From Rotaria sp. Silwood1 (lineage: Eukaryota > Rotifera > Eurotatoria > Philodinida > Philodinidae): a DNA stretch of 64,000 nucleotides. Below the pieces are notes generated by a model that was not told the origin of the DNA, searched no databases, and was given only the letters and a program-made list of their open reading frames with translations. This document shows, piece after piece, positions 44,104 to 57,900 of the stretch. The position numbers were made by a program, and so were the translations under genes. The stretch's first letter is position 1. Every line of letters begins with the position of its first letter. The stretch lies in NCBI GenBank assembly GCA_905250075.1, contig CAJNOP010000058.1, positions 651,257 to 715,256 on the forward strand, given 5' to 3'.

Positions 44104-45372
44104 GTTGTACTGTCTAAAGTAAAATTTACTACTCTTCGCCTATTCGAATACTATAAAGAATGAAACAAAACGAAACGAAAGAAGAAAAAAAAAACAGAAA
44201 AAAGAGAACAACTTTCATTTTCTTTTGTCTCTCTTTTATTAAACAAACGAATAAAACTCAACCCAACGAAAACGATAGAGAGAAAGAGAGCAAAAACAGA
44301 ACAAAAGATGAGGTCGAGATGAGAAGAAGAAGAAGAAGAAGAAGAAAAAACGAAGAGAAGAGAAGAAAAAAGCCTAGAGAATCGTCATCTATCCAACTTG
44401 AAGAACATGCGCGACTCTATTTGCCATTTCTGTATTCTGTTACTATTCTTTACGCCTTCTAATTACTTCTTAAAAGACGAGAAAGACACTCTTGTAAATT
44501 TATGCAATACCACGATTGCAGACTTCTGTATATCTTGCATATAGAGAGAACAGTTGTGGATATATGTATATATACATATGTAAGATGTTGAATTCTTGCA
44601 TATGTATATGCATTGATATTCATGATATAAACATAAAAATGGCGACAATATAATATTGACAAGACACTGCTGACGCTATCGAGCGTCTAATAATCAAACG
44701 ATAGAAAAAAAAAAAAAAAAAGAAAAAAGAATAAGAAGAACCAAAGTGATGACAATGATTAACTGTGAATATACAAAAAACATATATCGTTAAAAGAAAA
44801 AGCTTATTTCGCGCATCGTCTAAATGTCATTTACATAAGTGATAATAAAACAAAAGGAAAAACTCATCTCTATCTACCTTTGTCTTATGTTGAAAGATTA
44901 CTGATATTTATAGTTTATCACATGTTATTTTATGTATATATATATATTTACTTATTATTTTGTTCTTCATCTAATATATAAAATATCTTATCATATTTTA
45001 AATTTTCTTTGATTTTTCTAATCAAAATTCATATCAATTAAATACGATATGTATATATAATTAACTCTATGTGAATTTCACACTCAACATCGACTAGATA
45101 ATATAAATAAAAACAAATTCTTGTTTTTTTTTTTTTGTGTTTTTTTCTTCTTCTTCACTTTGACATTACTACGGTTGATCGAATAATGTCTTGAAATGAA
45201 ACTCAATTACCTCAGTAGGTGGATGTGAACAACATATATCCGAAATAAGATAAAATAAAAATATACCGGCATATCGATCACATGCTGAGTAGATATTTTT
45301 ATATCTACCCATGTCGAATCTCTCAATATATATATAGAAACAAAATTCATATAATAAGAAAATTTTTTCATT
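44104..45372. other. Intergenic, promoter side of the crystallin gene
   Basis: Contains a (GAA)n run (about 44325-44345), poly-A runs and TATA-rich words. The frames at 44160-44462 and 44459-44662 are low-complexity and not supported. Confidence 0.5.
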
Positions 45373-45705
45373 ATGTCATTTGCACCATATTTATGTAGTA
45401 CACCAAAATTTGTACCTGTTATTAATCAACCATCACATTTTATCTTGTCAGCTCCAATTCTATTTAAAAATGAAAATCAACGACAACAAATTAAATTAAA
45501 AACTCATTCATATTGTCGTCCATTAAAAAAATGTCATCGTTATCATCATTCGAAACAATCCAATGCAAGTACAGCTATCAATCGACAACAACATTTTGAT
45601 AATGATATTACAATTCATAATAATCAACAACATATTTTCTTCTGTTTACCCTTTAATCTTTTTCATATATCTAAACGAAGACGACATGGTCCATGTCATG
45701 TATAA
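45373..45705 (+). CDS. Small basic ORF, 110 aa, unknown
   Basis: A single frame starting MSFAPYLCSTPKFVPVINQP and ending SKRRRHGPCHV. It is rich in His, Gln, Asn and Arg, with codon use like the genes around it (AAT, CAA, CGA). It has no known domain, no signal peptide and no intron. It sits between the crystallin-domain gene and the 59-aa gene, facing the latter tail to tail (about 160 bp apart). It could also be a chance frame; I give it slightly under even odds. Confidence 0.4.
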   Translation: MSFAPYLCSTPKFVPVINQPSHFILSAPILFKNENQRQQIKLKTHSYCRPLKKCHRYHHSKQSNASTAINRQQHFDNDITIHNNQQHIFFCLPFNLFHISKRRRHGPCHV

Positions 45706-45864
45706 AAAAAAAAAAGAAGAAGAAGACACAAAACAAGAAAAAAAAAACAATCTACATGTATATAATCTAGACTTCTGTTTTGTTTTTTAGCATAATAATA
45801 ATAATAAACGAAAGAAAATAACAACAGATAAGAATTTCTCTGACTTAAGTTTTTGTTTTTGTTT

Positions 45865-46140
45865 TTAACTATTAGCTGTGTCTTGTTCGTTTGATTTATT
45901 ATGTTCTTCAATAGAATCATCTTCACTTGTCGATTGATTGGTATTTTTATTTTCTTCAACCAACCTAAAATAAATAAACAAACAATTGGTAAAGTAAAAA
46001 TTTCTTTTTTTTTCTTTTCACTTTCAAGAAATTGTTTATTATGAACAAAAAACAATTCACTTAACAATAGATTCGCTTTTTTTTTTATTATTAACAATGT
46101 TTTTTTTTTGTAAAATAGAACGCAATACATATAATCCCAT
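45865..46140 (-). CDS. Two-exon microprotein, 59 aa, unknown
   Basis: Exon 46140-46061 starts MGLYVLRSILQKKNIVNNKK. Exon 45964-45865 ends DSIEEHNKSNEQDTANS then TAA. The 96-bp intron has GTGAAT and TTTTAG borders, and phases close exactly (80 + 100 nt). The first half is basic with a short hydrophobic start; the second is acidic and polar. It is too short for standard gene finders. I recognise no family. Confidence 0.45.
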
Positions 46141-47645
46141 CTTTTCGTATATTTATGTTTAGAAAATTTTTTGTTTTTTTGCGTGTATAATTCAAAATAT
46201 TGCGTATTATGCTGATTGGGATTTTAAATATTCATTTTGTAATAATTCATTCATTTATTTATGAAAATATATGCTTCCGTTTTTTTCTTTTGCTACATTT
46301 CATTTTGGAATTGATTTGTAACTTTATCTTTATGCTAGATAAATAAGATTGAAAAAAAAAATTATTATTCATTATTATGAAAATAATTCAGTAAGAAATG
46401 TTTTTGTTTGTGATTGTATATTAAAAATATAGGACATAAGATTACGTTTCAATAAGTATGTTGTTAAGAGGATTATTATTACTTATATGATTATAAATAA
46501 GTGCTTTATTGCTTGTTATATAGAGATTTTATTATGTTATATGGCGTATGAGTTTAGCAGTTAGTTGAGATTGAAATAGGATTTCATAAATTTGTCATAT
46601 AGACTGTTGTTCTATATATAGACAATCATCAGTTGACTATATTTATTTTGTTCATTAGAATAAATATTTCGATGATATTTTGTTTCTTCATCTTGAGAAC
46701 GTAGGAACATTGAATGATTCATTAAAATTTTTTGACAAAAATGTTGTTTTTTTATTTCAAGTATTTATTCAGACAAGTAGAAGGTTAATGTGGGTAGTTT
46801 TTGCAAAGAGGAGTGAATAGCACGATTTGTGTGTCTTATGATCGTAGGCATTAATAATATTGAAAGTTAAACTATTAATTTAAATACCACAATCTATAGA
46901 AGATGATGTATAATCATTCCTGATAAATTTTTTGCTAACAGAGTAAATGAAAAAAAATCAGGAAAAACCATTACAGTTTTTATTCATAGTATCTATAATA
47001 TAACTTTATTTTATGAGCTTTTGTCTAGATCAATTAGTTTCCCTTGTTTTTATACATTCCAAATTCAATTAAATTCTCGTGTCAATTGTGACATACTCAT
47101 TTAGTTATCAAAGAATGTCATTTACAAATAGAATTGAGTTTCTTGCACTTTACAAACTTTATGTTTACTAACGAAAGGATCATTAATCGTTTTCGAGTTC
47201 AGAATCTGTGCAAAAGGTAGACTTCAATAATGTATGAAAAATTCGAAAAGGATAAATATTTTTATGTCTCATCAATATAACGAAGAATGATATTTCATCG
47301 ATCGTTAGGTCTATTTGCAACTAAAATACTCCGTAGATTTCCGCTTAAACGACAATTTCTTTCACAAGATATTGAATTTCTAAATTCACTCATGTGCAAT
47401 GAAAGTTGTAAACATCTCATGTTTTTTTTTTTGGCAATTCAATATCTAGTGAAGAAATCATTTTTTTTGGAGCTGAATTTTTTAGAACATTATAATTAGA
47501 AGTAGATCTATTAATGAACAAAAAATTTTGAGGTCAAAATACTGTTATTCATTTTGTTTGTGAAACATAAATATATTTATTCTTTTCTTACTTCTCTTGA
47601 ATAGACCTTAGACACAGAATTCGAATTCAAAAATGATTAATTTCT
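46141..47645. other. Intergenic, nothing recognised
   Basis: AT-rich spacer between the 59-aa gene and the 3' end of the RANBP3-like gene. The 70-codon frame at 47287-47499 has no supporting feature. Confidence 0.5.
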
Positions 47646-50600
47646 TCATAAGATCAAACATTTTTCAATGATTAAAATTAGTATGTACTTTGATTTTTTT
47701 GAAAGATCATTTGTATTTTCTGATGTATCTGAATCACTTTTTGAATGAGATCGTTTTCGTTGACCTGTTGATGAATTTTGTTTAGGAGATGAATCATCAA
47801 GAGTAACTATATCCGATGATATACTTGTATTATTACTACTTGTCTAAAATGAAGAAATAAACTATTTCAAATAAAAATAACATAGAAACAAAGAAAACAT
47901 ACTGGTGTATGAATATTTGATGTTGATATTTGTTGTCGTTCAATAATCTGAATACGTGATTGTAATTCTTTGCATAGATTATTACAATCATTTGCTAAAG
48001 CCTTGACAAAAAAAAAGAAGAACGAAATGATAAGGCTTCAATATTTATTTAGAACGAGAAAATAAAGGTCTTACTTTAATAATGAATACTCGTAATTGTG
48101 ATTCATCTTGAGCACCAAATCGTACTGAACGATCAGTAGCTCGTTCAACAGTCATTTTTGGAAATATAGGTGAATTAAGAATAACACGAAATGATTTATC
48201 AAGTCTCATAACTAAAAGAAAAAACATAACATTTCGAAAAAAAAAGAAAATGTATTCAGAAGTTTAGATATGGTTTTTATTTATTTAACTTTGATTTATC
48301 TTTCTATGAGTAAATTTGCTTATGTTACGAATAATTTCAAACTTCTTCTATTTGCATCATCAAACAGTCCTTAACTCGATAGTGTTTTTAAATAATATTT
48401 GAGTATTCTTGTCAAGGAGATCTTCAAGGAAAGTAAATATTTAGTTTTATATTTAAAATTAGTAGATAGGATTGATTTCACATATATCCGTGTATGTTAG
48501 TCGTGACCCACATGCTTTATTGTTCTTTGGTATACTTATACATTGTTACATAGAAATCATGTATTTGCTTTAGTATCAATTCAATTAAAAAAAAAAAAGA
48601 AATAGAAACAACTAAAATGTTAGATTTTAATTAAATTTACCTTGAATCACGCATACATTGTTGACAAAAAAAAGAACAGTGATAGAATTGTTTTTGATAG
48701 ACCATGATAAAGTCTGTCCTGAATCGGAACTTATTAATTTCAATGGATATGAAATTGCTGTCAATATATCTGATCTGTCTATATTTTACATATTATTATT
48801 GTGCTGTTTTCGAGGGTTATACACAAGTTTGAAATATAAGATGCTGATTCAGAACTTAGCACTTCATTATTTATTCAGAGATAAATATGTTCAGTTTCTG
48901 TTTTCGGGATATACTTATGTGTGTATCTTAAATGAAACTGTATAAAAGAAACATTCACATTCGAAACATTAAAATTTTCATATTCATTTGGTTTTCATGA
49001 AAAATGAGTTTTTGATACAAAAAAAAAAAAGTAGAAAATCCTTGTCATTTTTCAAGTACAACACATTCGATTGAGCTAAAATGTTTTCTTGCCTACAACA
49101 GCTTTAATTGAAAACCATACATTTTTGAGCGCACTCTCTTAGAATTTTGATGACTTTGTTCCAATAGAAGAAGATATCATCAAGATCTATTTTTCTATAA
49201 AAGTCTCAGATTTTGATGAAGATCCTATATCCTGAAATCTCAGATAGAGGATTTCATTAAAGTCGAATTTCTATTATGACGGGATACGGTATATTGATTT
49301 TTTAATATTCGTGTACCCGTATCAAATGATTTGATTATAAAGTTCTATACGAAAATTTAGGCTTTAGCTTTTTTTTAAACGCTGAATTATACAAGGTATT
49401 TTAAAAATCCTTCGAGAGAAAAACGTGAATAACTCTAAAACAAAGCAAGCCATACATGTAAACTTTCTCTCATTTTAACCCCACTTGTTGCTCAAAATGT
49501 CCACACCAACATGAAGCATCAGATAGAATTTTCATTGTAGCTGTCGCATTTTTCTCGCTAACTCAAACTGATCTTTAATAGCCATCTTACAAAATCATCT
49601 TTCATATGTTATCATAAAAAGAATTCGAGAGATGTCAAGTTCTATCATTTAGAAGTTAAAAGAGCCTAGAAAAATTCAGGTTATAGTTGTGGTCTGTGGA
49701 CCTTCATTTCATCTTCACTCACACCTACAGAGCCATGCTCTGTGTACGTGCATTTCATGTGTGTATTTTTATGGTACCTTCAATGAGAGAGTTGGCTTCT
49801 GTAAGAATTTCGAATATGGATGTGGATCTGCATGTAGGAGAAACACTGATATTTGCTTTCACATGCCACATGTATAATAACTATGCCAACATCATACACC
49901 CACACTCCTTCACATCAAGAAACGTATAGTTTTGCTCTTGAATATTTTTCATACATTGGTATCTCTTGTGAATGTACTTGAACGCCTCTCACTTTTCTTT
50001 TTTTGCATGCAATAAAATGTCTTAATCTCATTGAAAGAGAATCTCAAAATAAACTTCTTTAGATCAAATCAATATCATTCTAAATATATTATTTCATGAC
50101 AGCATGAAGTATACTCTTATTTTCGTATCTGTGATCATAATTTTGAATATTATTGAAGAAAAAAAAACATTTCAAATAACCAGAACACTTCCTGTTAATA
50201 CACTTTCATTAGTAATATGCATTGTAATCACGTTTTTTTTTCTTTTATTACTGTAAGACGCTCAGATGTGACTAATCTGCTCAAGTTTTAGTTTCATAAA
50301 AACTTTTAGAGATCTCTTTAAAATCACCTTCATGTACTGTTTCTGTATCGAGTTTGACAATCAATAAAAACTATTTCCATTCTAATGTTTATAGACATTT
50401 GATTTGAACTATGTTGAATAAAACTTAAAAGATTGTCGAAGGAAGTCATAGAAAACCTATGCAAATCACTTAAATTGTTCCAAAACTATTCACACTTTTT
50501 TTTTTATCGCGATGGACTTTTGGAAACACTCTGCATTTGTAAAAAAAAGAATGGACGAAATGTTGGCTCTAGTTTAATATTCATTTACTTAATCGAGCTT

Positions 50601-51610
50601 GTAATCGTTCCCAATCTGATGGATCATGACTTTCATTTATTTTTAATATTCCATAACCACGTTCAACAAATTGTTGTTGTTCACTATTATACATAAATAA
50701 TTTACCAGCCATCTATATAGAATCAATGAAAAACAAAAATGATTCAAAATAAAAAAAAATTTCAAACTTGAAATTTCGTTATTTCATTTTCTTCTCCAGT
50801 TGATGTATCACCTTGAATAGTCGCCGTTGGATGTGTTGATGCTCGTTTAGCTTCATATTCAGCAACTGTTTCTAATAAAGATACTTTATTATCTTCTTCT
50901 TCTTCTTCATCTTTCTCTTCATCATCATTTGTTTTATCTAACAAAAAAAAAATAAGAGCACACAACTTTATTTTTTAAATATAAATTATACTTTGTAATG
51001 AATTTGTTGATGATGTTTTCAGATCTGTAAATGAGCTTGGTGTTGTACCACTTGATCCACCAAATAATGGTTTACTAAGAAAAAAAGAAAACGAACAAAT
51101 TTCATATGAAAATTGTCAATAAGTTTGTTTTTTTTTTAATACTTGGCACCAAGTGAAGCAAGTGATGTAGCTAATGGTGTTGATGGTGAACCAAAACCAC
51201 TCGTTGTTGTTGATGAAATTTTTGAAAGTGTACTTGTAAAATATGTCGATGAAGAATTATTATCATCAGATTTTTCTCGTGATGTTATCTGACTAAATGT
51301 TGATATATTATTAAAACCTAAACCATTTTGTTTAAATTGACCAAATAAGCGAATAGATGTAGATGTATTGACATCACTAATCAAATATCAAAATGAATAA
51401 ATAATTGAAAATAATAATCAAGAGAAAAAAAGAAAAGAAAATTTGTTTGTTTTTTTTGTACCTAAATGAACAAGATGAAATATCTGATTTAATTTCTTTT
51501 TCTATTGGATCATCAGATGATAAAGTTGCTTGAGCTATGGCAAAGAAAAAATTATTTTTTAACAATAAATTTATGAAAATAATATAAAACTAACCGTTGT
51601 TGTCTGACAT
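47646..51610 (-). CDS. RANBP3: Ran-binding protein 3-like
   Basis: Nine exons: 51610-51595, 51534-51462, 51376-51143, 51074-50992, 50937-50768, 50712-50589, 48211-48075, 48001-47903 and 47843-47646. Phases close to a TGA, giving 377 residues. The N-terminal half has FG-type motifs (LFGQF, GFG, LFGG) and an acidic run (DDEEKDEEEEED). A RanBP1-type domain follows (MAGKLFMYNSEQQQFVERGY, GILKINESHDPSDWERLQAR, then FRVILNSPIFPKMTVERATD and RSVRFGAQDESQLRVFIIK). A basic QRKRSHSK near the end could be a nuclear signal. RANBP3 binds RanGTP and CRM1 and assists nuclear export; NUP50 is the main alternative, but the domain order fits RANBP3 better. Intron 6 is 2.4 kb while the others are about 55-95 bp. 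It shares its promoter region with CEP131. Confidence 0.75.
48212..50588. other. Large intron 6 of the RANBP3-like gene
   Basis: A 2,377-bp intron that splits the Ran-binding domain. No gene is supported inside. A CA/GT-rich patch lies at about 49,690-49,910 (CACTCACACCTACAG, ATACACCCACACTCC), distantly like the telomere-like tracts. Confidence 0.6.
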
Positions 51611-51957
51611 TTTAAAATAAGAATAAAACAAAAAAAAAAAGACAGATTGACTTAGATGAATATTACAATCATCACCGGGAACAGATCGATCGATTGGTAA
51701 AAGAAATAATGATTAAATATATATCTATATATATATATGTTTTAAATTCTTCTTCTTCTATCTATTTATTTTTTATTAATTCAATTGATGAACCAATCAC
51801 ACAGTATTTTATAACCTTCATAGAAAATCTTCTGACATCTATGGACTACTACACGAAGTCTATTGCTAGGTATTATCGTAAACAAAGAATGATTTTATGG
51901 TAAAATCAATTTATTAATCTGTTGATTTATAGTAAAATAAATAATAAAAAGTGAATT
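51611..51957. promoter_or_regulatory. Shared divergent promoter RANBP3 / CEP131
   Basis: 347 bp separate the two start codons, which point away from each other. The stretch has a TATATATATATA run at about 51716-51739. A TTTATAG word about 28 bp before the CEP131 start could be an acceptor or part of the leader. Confidence 0.6.
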
Positions 51958-54900
51958 ATGGACAATCATCATTCCCGTAGAAACGATACATTGGATTTAT
52001 CAGTACATGGTACATCAATTCAACCTGGAACTATATCTTCACATCCATCTAGTACACAAAATGATTCTCAATTAAAACAACCAGGAACTATTTCTTTACG
52101 TCCATCAAGTGCACGAAGTGATTCTCAATCAAAACAACCAGGAACTACATCTTCACGTCCATCAAGTGCACGAAATCATTCTCAGTCAAAACAACCACAA
52201 ACACCTCCAAGAGGAGGTAATTACAAATTAAAATATTATTGTGAAGAACGAAGTTTTTATTTATTTTAGGCAGTGCTAAAGAACGTAGAACAAGTTTGAG
52301 TACAAGTTTAAATTTAAGTAGTGCTAGACAAAGGTGAAAATTGTGTTATTCTTTTTTTTTCTTCAAAAACAGAAAACAAATTCTTTTTTTTTGTCAAAAC
52401 TTTAGACGACTAAGTAATAGTAGTCAACGATCGGCTTTGATTACATCGCCACCTGCTGAAACTAAAAAAGTATGAATTTTGATAGAACTTTGTAAGGTTT
52501 TTAGTTCTATGACAATATGAAATTTTTCTTCTTATTGACTTTTTGCTAACACAATTGGCAACAGTGTGTTTTCTTGGCCTTGAAAGAAAGCATTGTTTCA
52601 TAATGAATTTATATGAAATTTTCAATTCTTGAATTCAGGTCTTATTTTTTACTATTTGCTATAATATGTATGAGAAAATTTCCATCAAAAAAGAAAAACC
52701 TACATCTAGTAATAGTTCTTGATTTCTAAGTGACATGCAAACGAACAGATAGAAATGTCCTTAAAAAAAAATATTTTTTTGTTCATTTCAGTATATTCTA
52801 TTCAAATTTAACTTTTAACTACAACATATATTTCATTACCTTAATTTTTCGATAGATTAAAATGGTTAATAGGAGGTATAAACTGTTGATTTCAAATCAA
52901 AATTTTTATTAGACATATATTTTACGATATATTAGCAAATGTTTGAAAAGCTTGAAGAAAAAAAACGTTTCACCGAAGCCCATTGCAACTAATAAATTCA
53001 TAGACAGAGGATGCGATTGTATCACATTTTTATCGATTTCGTATTTTTGACATAAAGTTGCCGATGTTGTTTAAGTTTCAATTCTTGTCGTTCGAATGTA
53101 TTGCGTTTTGAATGGATCCGTATTTAGATAACAGATGCTTTTCTCAATGAATCATAATCGCTTTTAAATATGTTTTAATAGCTATTTTTTTTTGTGCAAC
53201 ATTACGAGCAAGATCGTGCTCTACAAAGTGCGTTAGGAACCAATTCTCTCAAAGCAATCTTCGAGAAAGTGATGGAACATTTTCTTTGAAAACTTTTCGG
53301 CCTGTCCATTATAAATAAAACATTGTCTCTTCTATCGTAATATTTTTTCTACTAGTCCTGATTTCTACTTTAAAAAAACAAACAGAAATAAACATTTATC
53401 TACCATCGAACTATTCAGATTAATATTTTCTTGTTTGCAAATCATTTTTACTCTCTCATAATGTAGAATAGCAATCGTTAAAACTGTACATAATTTTTTT
53501 AAAAGTAAACATTAAAGAGGTGTTTGTAATATTGTAGTCAATAACTACATCAACATCATCAAGTATTTTTCGTGTATTAAGCCCACATCAACATGATGTT
53601 GATGCATTCTTTACTGATCAAAGTCAACAAAAATCTTTTGAACAAAAACCTGATGATGAAGAATGGGATGAAACACGTCGTTGGGTTGATGAAATTCATC
53701 ATTTAAATTCATCATTTACTGTAGAACAACAACAACAACAACAACAACAAAATCATGGTGTTGGACCTATGGGTATGTCACGTGATAGTCTTAATGGAAC
53801 TGTTACAGGCACGAATTTTTTTCCATCAAATAACAATCAACATGAACAACTTATGCCAACTTTTGAATCATTACCTACTGGACAAGTCATATCAACAGAA
53901 GTTGATTTACAAGCTAAAAATTCTTCAATAACTAATCAACAATGGCATCAACAAACTAATGAAAGAATTGAAGAAAAACAATTACAACAACAAGAATCAA
54001 ATAATCAAGAAAGATTAATTTCATCCGGATCGACAACACCTACAGAAGATAAACATCATCAACAACAAGAAATAACATCATCGAAAGTAAATTTTTCATT
54101 CATTATATAAAATTTATATTTTATTTAAATAGGAAACTCAGAAAGAAAATAATACTAATAATAATAGATTAAATAGTCGTCGATTATCATCAGCTAGTAG
54201 TAGTAGTAGTACATCAAGACATCGAATAACGCCTATATCATCACCAATTCCATCAGTTTCAAATATTGATCAAGTAAAATAACATTTCTATTTATATGTT
54301 GTTTAATTTTTTTTATTTAATTAGAGAATAAAATACGTCAATTCGATGACATCATCAACATCATCATCAACAACAACGACAACATCAAAAGTGACCTTAA
54401 ATGATGTTTATGAAACATTAAGAAAATTAGAAGAAGTCGAAAAATTTCCTATACAACGTTCACTAGCAGATGATTCAGGTAATACATACTGTTATAAAAT
54501 TATTAAATGAAATACTTATTCCTTCTCTTGCGCTTTGAAAGTAACCCAGTAATAGGACTATTCTTTTCTTTTTCATAGTTCGTAGTAAACATAAGTAAGA
54601 TCAGTTGTTTTTACTTGCGATTCAGTCGACACTGACAATATCGTGCATGTATCTATTTAAAACAGATGAGTAGTAACAATAAGATAGTCGGTGCAAATTT
54701 TATATGACCATAAAAGGTATCGTTCCCACTGAAAAAGTGTTGGACCTGCATTTGATTTTTTTTAACTGAGTAAAGCCTTATTTTGTAGTCAATATTGCTT
54801 TATCATCTTTCAAATGTCAATATCATCTAAAAAAGCTTGTTTTAGTTGAAAAATGGCTCCCAGAGACGCTAACTCGATATCAATATGGAAAGATTTTTTT

Positions 54901-57900
54901 ATAAGAAGAGTAATAAACTACCGATGATTCAATACTGATTCCAAACTTGAAGTTAGTCCTGAATAAGAGTACTTTTATTATCAAAAAAATGTTCTATCTT
55001 GAAAAACGAGGGTTTTCTAGAAACCTATAAACCAACCGTAGAACGGTCATATTGATTTGTGTTAGTGCTATATATGTGTTAACGATGAAGAAACATTCGA
55101 TGAAAGTTTCATACTATTAAAAGTTACGAGAAATTCGGAAAGTTCATTAAACTGAACATATATTTCTTTTAATGAATTCGATGTTGAACAAGAATGATTT
55201 TTTTTTTCAAACCTCAAATGTATAAAAGAGAAAGTATTTTCAAAGAAACAATAAAATGAAATTCTCGTTAATGTTTTCTCCTTATTATTCTTCTTCTAAT
55301 CATAGAAACAAAGCTTCTAATCCTTAATTTATGCCTTCACTTTCAATTTATTTTCTAGTCTATATCATCGATCCAACTACAGTCATACCATCTCCATTTA
55401 TTGATGAACTTCCACCAGACACTTCAAATCATGTTGAATCTCTAGTTCGTCCTCTCAATGAAACTAATCAAAATGATCGAACTATTGAAAGTGTTCGATC
55501 ACAAAAATTTACGAAACATGAAATATCATCACCTACAATGACTCGTTTTACAACACCATCTCAATCAGATCGACGACAACAATCAAAAAAATTTGTACAA
55601 TCAGTTTCTATACCTCATATTCAAACATCATCATCAATCGATCAACAAACACGATATGGAACAAAAGTAAAACTTAATTTAAAACAAAAATAAAAAAAAA
55701 ATATGTTTTTTTTTAGATAACAACACCATATAAATCATTAACAATTGCGCCTTATCGAACAAGTCTTCCAGAAGATGAATTTAAAAATAGTAATAAAACA
55801 ATTCATGATGATAAAGAAACAAGAGTTTCATCAAGAATGGACTATGAAGAAAAACAACGACAATCAATTATTAATCAACAACATGAATCAACTCTTCATC
55901 GTAGTAAAGATTTCGAACAGGAGTTTGATTATCAATTACAAAAACAAAAAGATGACTATGAAGCTATTATACAACGTCATTTAAAATTTATTGATCAGGT
56001 TTATTAATCAAAAAATATATTATTTTTCTTTCATTATATTTTATAAGAAATTACGTTTTATAATAAGTTTTTCTAACAAATTTTAACCTATTCAAAAAGA
56101 AACTTTTCGTTTATTCATTAGTCAATGTAAATCAAAGTTAAAAAAGAAAATCTAATACAAACAATTGAAATAGTTTTCAAATTCATTCTATAACATAATT
56201 AACTTTTTTTTTTTCTCTGTTAGTTAATTGATGATAAGAAAAAAATATCTCATCGTTGTGAACTTTTATTATCTGAATTAAAAACAATTGATAGAAAATA
56301 TAATGATCGAATGCGATCTGTTGAAGAAACTCATCATAATGAATTACAAAAATTAAAAGATGTACATGAAGCAGCTGAAAAATTACGACGTGAACATTGG
56401 ATTGAAGAAAAAACAAAAAAAATAAAAGAATTAACTGTACGTGGTTTAGAACCTGAAATTCAAAAATTAATTAGTAAACATAAAAATGAATTAACAAAAA
56501 TGAAAACTGTACATGAAGCTGAATTATTAGCATCTGATGAACGTGCTGCACAACGTTATATTCGTATGACAGAAGAATTACGTGATCAATTAGAACGTGA
56601 AAAAGAAGTTTCTATTGCTCGTGAACGTGAATTAGCTCGAGAAAAATATGAAAAATCATTATATGATGAAGAAAAAACATTTAATGAACAAAGACGTCGA
56701 CTCTATACGGATATTGAAGAAGAAAAAAATCGACAAGCTGAATTCATAGATAAACAACGTGCTGATCTTGATAAGTATAAATTTTAAATTTTATTTTTCT
56801 AGTTTAATGATTTTTTTTTGTTATTGTAAAGACTTCGACGTGATATAGAAGAAAATCATCGAACAGTTGTTGATTCAACTAAACGTGAATATGAAACTAT
56901 ACGTTTAGAACAAGAACGTCGACATAATAATGAAATTCAAGAATTAAAAGATAAATTAGCATTAGAAAAACAAAATTGGGAAGAAAGTATTATGAAAAAA
57001 CAAGAGACTATATTAGCTAATAAAGAACGTGAATTACGAGAACAAATGAAACAAGAACGTGATAAAGAAATTGAAAAAATTATTGCACAATTGGAATCCG
57101 ATACAACAATAAGTAAAGAAGAAGCAGAACGTTCAGCAGAAAATCGTGTGAAGTAAAATGCTTTAATATTTTAATATAATATAGTTTCAATGAATTTATA
57201 TATATATATATTAGACGTATTCGAGATAAATATGAAGCAGAATTTCATGAATTAGAAAATTCTGAAAAACAAACAAGAGAAAAATTTAATCAAATTAAAG
57301 CTCAAATAACTGAAGTGCAAGGTTAACAACTATCAATTAAATTATTTATAAATAATTTAATTTTTCTTTTTTTTTCTTCTCAATTTCTAGGTGATAATGA
57401 ACGATTACAAGTATTACTTAAACAAAAAGAAACAGAAATCAATGATATCAAAAAGGTATTATGAAAAATTTTATTCAATATAAGAGAGAGAATACAACAG
57501 TGAAATATTCATGAAGTATATTTGTGATATCTCTCTTGAAGATGATTTTATTTGATAAAAGAAATAATTCGGTCCTGTCCATAGCGTTCCTTCATCGAAC
57601 TACATTTTATTTATAGAAGACTCAAGAAACATTTCTCTTGTTTTTTGACAATCTTCTTTAATTGAATGAAGAGAGTCGAAACATTTTATTTTGTTTACAA
57701 TTATTTGCTCCATCAAAAACAAAAAACTATTTCCAATCAACTTAAAATTAATTATTGGAGTTTCAGATATCATTATCCAAGCAGTTTTATTAAAATTTTT
57801 AGGTGCATTAATACTAATAGAAAATACGTTTAGTAATTCAGATGTTTTTTTTTTAAATTATTCTTAGTTATTACTATCAAGAGAAAAATTCAAAAATACG

